A stretch of DNA of 11,609 bases from Cristatella mucedo (taxonomy: Eukaryota > Bryozoa > Phylactolaemata > Cristatellidae): assembly GCA_009760855.2 (NCBI GenBank), contig WPIO01000055.1, forward strand, positions 2,820,001 to 2,831,609, written 5' to 3'. Of this stretch, positions 8,888-11,609 are shown piece by piece; position 1 is the stretch's first letter, and every line of letters starts with the position of its first letter. The notes under the pieces are model-generated. The model saw nothing but the letters and a program-made list of their open reading frames with translations, made no database searches and had not been told where the DNA came from. Made by a program: the position numbers and the translations under genes.

Positions 8888-8962
8888 GCTGACACTGTGC
8901 ATGCTGCCACTAACCACATTTGCATGCTGACCCTGTGCATGTCACCCCTAACCATATTATTC
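8888..8962 (+). repeat. Two-unit tandem repeat in the LINE 3' UTR
   Basis: GCTGACACTGTGCATGCTGCC starts the first unit at 8888, shown here only in part as GCTGACACTGTGCATG. A similar unit, GCTGACCCTGTGCATGTCACC, starts at 8926 as GCTGACCCTGTGCATG. Both continue into CTAACCAYATT. Copies C, F and J also carry two units; D and K carry one. Confidence 0.75.
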
Positions 8963-9039
8963 AGTTCGTTTGTTTTTTCAAGCAGGATTTTACTTACTAT
9001 TCAATTGCATTTCACTTTGCAGCAAATGTAAAAGCGCCT

Positions 9040-9077
9040 AGAAAGATTAAGTTCTCTGAGGGCGCTTTATCAAGCGC
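9040..9077 (+). other. Conserved LINE 3' terminal module with possible stem
   Basis: GCGCCTAGAAAG and GAGGGCGC flank the end of the element. GCGCC can pair with GGCGC, giving a short stem just before the simple-repeat tail. The module recurs in copies A, B, C, F, J and K and is reduced in D. L2-type LINEs are known to use a 3' stem-loop as the reverse transcriptase recognition site; that this one does so is inferred. Confidence 0.55.
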
Positions 9078-9100
9078 AATATTACTATTATTACTATTAT

Positions 9101-10457
9101 CACGTGTAAACAAACTGGGTCCAGCTTCAGGAAACTCGCCTGATAACGCTCTAGAATTATTGGGCATCCCCACACAGACGTTCAGAACTGTTCGATTCCC
9201 CTGTGCATACGGCTGAGCGATCGTCGGAGAAGATTCCCAGAGGCCAGTAAATTAATAGACTGAGCACCGGGCAGAGCATCGAGGCCGCGGTCTGGGGTTT
9301 CCCAAACGGAACCGGAAAAGAAAGTGGTTGTAACCGAGTTCCTGGGGGTCAAAGGCTAATTCCTGCCAAACCCGCCATACTCCGGCCACGCTGCCGCTCG
9401 CCATGCCGCCGAGCTAGGGTAAGCCGAGCGGCCGTCAGGTTAAACATCTTTATAATAACGCATGCACCAACACCAACAACAGAGCAACTAAACAAGTCTA
9501 CAGATAGGGTCCTATACACAAAACACTACGGGGACGCAAGACGACGCAGCAAGCGCGAACAAACGTGTTAGCTGGGGTCAGTCGGCTTCTGCAGTCCTGT
9601 CGTTGTACCGACTCCGAATCCAACAGTACGAGCGTACGCCGTCCAAAACCCGGCTGGCTGAGTAACTGCTGGCCAGTCTGAGTCGTCAACTACCACAGTC
9701 GTAAGCTTCCACCGAAAGACGCCAACACACGGGGGGGGTCACGAAGACACTACACGAGGGGAACGCGGTATAAACAAGTCAACAACGAGCGAGCTATCCA
9801 GCTCCGCTCGGGCCTTGGTTACTAGTTCCCTTGCGTGCGTGGCAGCCATCGCCGGAGCACGCCTGCACGAATCCAGGTGCATAAACTCGGCGAGACCGGG
9901 AGCCTCCAACACCACGACTTACTTGGCCAACTTCCCGTACCCAAGAGCCGCGGTGACCTCACGTCACCGCATGCATCCGGCCGTGCCGTAGGTCCGACCC
10001 CGGCCTGGCCGTTGACCCTAACCCTCACTATAGCCGTCCGGTCCCAGCCAACCGAACCCAGCCTGGGTAAATGGTTCTCCAGACTTCCTGGATTTCGCTG
10101 TCCTAGATGTGCTCCAGTTTGTTCTCAGTCTCGTCACAGTGCTTATTTTATCTGCATCCAGCTGCTGCTAAGGGTAAGAGTGGTTGGCTGTATTCGTAGT
10201 AATGTGCGGGCCAGATTAGATCAGCCTGGGTCGTCTGTCCTAAGCTTTTGGGCGGTAGCACCGATTGGCTAACATGCGGCGAAGCCAGGATTTTCAAGTA
10301 CTTGTACGCAGGATGCTGTAATCCTGAGATGTAAGGTGCCGCTTTATCGGCCCTTGTACTGTGCAATCTAATATTTCGAAAACGCTCTGTACCTTCCACC
10401 GTGTGCTGTCTGTGGATGCAAAGAGCTCCCGTATTGCTCCTTAGCTCGGCTAGCTTT

Positions 10458-10458
<1 letters not shown>
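9101..10458. other. GC- and CpG-rich region, no gene recognised
   Basis: From about 9215 to 10060 the sequence is clearly richer in G, C and CpG than its surroundings; from about 10100 it returns gradually to average. Open frames here (for example 145 codons at 9835-10272, +) have arginine, proline and serine-rich composition typical of chance translation of GC-rich DNA and I do not accept them as genes. A TATAAAC at about 9769 and a G run near 9731 are isolated. It could be a CpG island with an unrecognised promoter, or an unrelated transposon fragment. Confidence 0.45.
9950..9970. repeat. 8-bp perfect inverted repeat with TGACCT / ACGTCA
   Basis: GCGGTGAC (9950-9957) and GTCACCGC (9963-9970) are reverse complements around a 5-base loop. 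The centre contains TGACCT and ACGTCA, which resemble nuclear-receptor and CREB/ATF half sites. No function can be shown from one site. Confidence 0.5.
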
Positions 10459-10493
<35 letters not shown>

Positions 10494-10822
10494 CACTTGA
10501 CAAAGCGCCCTCAGAGAACTCAATCTCACTCTAGGCACTTTGCATTTGCTGTAAGGGAAATGCAATTGAATGGTGAGTAATTTATCATGCTTGATAAACA
10601 AACAAACAATGAATACATGGATAAGGGTGATATGCACAGGTGTCAGCATGCAAATGTGGTTAGTGACAGCATGCACAGTGTCAGGCCGCATAAGCAAATG
10701 GAGGACGAATCACAGGGATCTCCTCTAAATACTGTCCTGAATAGGTGTGTGTTTTTAAGTTTATTTTTAAAAAATACTCAAGTCATGGGGATGTTGTGAA
10801 GCAAGTCGGGAGGGAGTTCCAG
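10459..10822 (-). mobile_element. LINE copy J: 3' fragment with the longest TAA tail
   Basis: An uninterrupted (TAA)n run of about 34 bp (10459-10492) is followed by GCACTTGACAAAGCGCCC, the terminal module, both 3' UTR units and the very end of ORF2. Similarity ends at GGAGGGAGTTCCAG (10809-10822), so only about 360 bp remain. The expected stop-codon region is recognisable near GACGAATCACAGGG. The pure tail suggests a younger insertion or later slippage growth of the microsatellite. Confidence 0.85.
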
Positions 10823-11130
10823 CCAACCTCTCATTGCGAAACACGCAATCAGGGATACGACGAGCAAAAATGGTCGCAGTTGGTCGAATCATGACTTTTT
10901 GATCATTCTCCAAACCTTAAACCGGATATGGTTCAATTTGGACTTATCTAAATAGCTACTTTCGATTCCTAGTTATAAATTGGTCTTCAAGTCCTGTTTT
11001 TGGCAGATGCAATGCATCTTTTAGATTTCTATGGTAATACTAAGTCTTTTATATTGCACTCAAAGAGAACCAGATCTCCATCCAGGTAATGTGCTACTCA
11101 CTGAATACACAAGTGATAACCCATTGGTAA
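10823..11130. other. Spacer between LINE copies J and K
   Basis: AT-rich sequence with no supported gene. A segment at about 11046-11085 (ATATTGCACTCAAAGAGAACC and following bases, here given only as its first part ATATTGCACTCAAAGAG) faintly resembles the LINE terminal module and may be another decayed fragment. Confidence 0.4.
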
Positions 11131-11609
11131 ATTATATTTTGATAAAGTGCCCTCAGAGAACTCTCAATATCTTTTTTAGCGCTTCACATTTGCTGTAAAG
11201 GGAAATGCAAATAGAATAGTGATTGATATCATGCTTGATAAACAACATGAATACATGGTTAGGGGTGGCATGCACAGTGTCCAGGCATAACACACAAAGC
11301 ACGAATCACAGGGACCCAAAAATGCTCCCTCTAATAGGTGCATGTTTTGTAGTTAGTTCTTTTAAATGTGGTCAAGTCAGGGATGTAACGCCAGCTGGCC
11401 GACCCGTGGAGTGTATTTCCCCGGCTTTTTGGGAGCTTAGGAACTAAGTGCAACGGCCTCTCAAAGGATTTAGTCTATGAGATGGTGTGAAAATTGGGTG
11501 TGTACGCGATGTTTGGCCTTGTGGGGTTGACTAGATCATCGATGATAAGCCCAGAGCCAAAAGAGTGCATCCCGCCATCGCTTAATCGTACCCTAAACCG
11601 AGATTGATT
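11131..11609 (-). mobile_element. LINE copy K: diverged 3' portion, continues past the window
   Basis: On the - strand this shows the terminal module (TTGATAAAGTGCCCTCAGAG), the TTGATAAACAA motif, a single 3' UTR unit and the ORF2 C-terminal region as far as the window end. It lacks a clear TAA tail, having ATTATATTTTG instead. Many small indels and a diverged stretch at about 11388-11425 separate it from the other copies, so it is probably one of the oldest. The 5' end lies outside the window. Confidence 0.8.

Larger units (their letters stand above)
8604..9100 (+). mobile_element. LINE copy H: best-preserved 3' end, + strand
   Basis: Similarity to copy B begins at CTTCATTCTATGGCTCC (about 8604) and runs through the ORF2 C-terminus, both 3' UTR units (8888-8925 and from 8926), and the terminal module AAGCGCCTAGAAAG...GAGGGCGCTTTATCAAG. 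It ends in an ATT-rich tail at about 9078-9100. It is 5' truncated and oriented opposite to B, C, D, F, J and K. The long open frame on the opposite strand (8650-8955) is a shadow of this element. Confidence 0.88.

Noticed and set aside
10016-10025. Telomere-like CCCTAACCCT
   Set aside because: Less than two full units; too short to be an interstitial telomere.
9835-10272. 145-codon open frame on the + strand
   Set aside because: Its Arg/Pro/Ser-rich composition, lack of motifs and location in GC-rich DNA, where stops are rare, point to chance.
9101-10458. LTR retrotransposon or solo LTR in the GC-rich block
   Set aside because: I found no pair of direct terminal repeats, no TG...CA bounded unit and no protease, integrase or reverse transcriptase code.
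11046-11085. Additional LINE terminal-module fragment
   Set aside because: The resemblance is only about 35 bases with several mismatches, too weak to list as a separate copy.

Overview
The window looks like non-genic metazoan DNA, probably from an aquatic invertebrate. The reasons are long (CA)n and (TA)n microsatellites, decayed LINE retrotransposon copies of one family, two copies of a tRNA-derived SINE with Pol III box sequences, and no compact operon-like gene layout. I cannot name the species. I see no intact cellular gene. The only recognisable protein code is broken reverse transcriptase and probable endonuclease sequence from LINEs.

Layout. 1-25 is a (TA)n tract. About 270-369 is a short 3' fragment of the LINE on the + strand (copy A). 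555-730 is SINE copy 1 (- strand). 866-1687 is a tandem duplication of unique flank plus (CA)n, offset 407 bp. 1688-2494 holds nothing recognisable. LINE copies on the - strand follow: B (2495-3636), D (3865-4145) and C (4146 to about 6700), where C is the longest and reaches upstream into endonuclease-like sequence. SINE copy 2 (- strand) starts at 6923 and is split at 7074 by LINE copy F (7075-7494); its 5' end resumes after F. 7545-8603 is low-copy-looking sequence with two unassigned open frames. LINE copy H (8604-9100) is on the + strand. 9101-10458 contains a GC- and CpG-rich block. LINE copies J (10459-10822) and K (11131 to the window end) are again on the - strand.

The LINE belongs to the L2/CR1 group as judged by protein motifs: an FRANH.TESALL block, an FYADD catalytic motif, and the C-terminal LxPVQNSxARLV / HWLPVKQRI / APAYLSDLL / RAFSSYAPKAWNSLPT series. 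All copies with a recognisable 3' end share a 3' UTR and a GCGCC...GGGCGC 3' module, mostly followed by (TAA)n-type repeats. This is the arrangement expected of target-primed reverse transcription by L2-like enzymes that read a 3' stem-loop. Every copy is 5' truncated, and the longer ones carry stops and frameshifts.

I did not find a convincing undescribed system. The most informative items are the nested LINE-in-SINE insertion with a duplicated junction, the near-perfect (CA)n tandem duplication, variation in a 3' UTR repeat among LINE copies, and the unassigned open frames and CpG-rich block between repeats.
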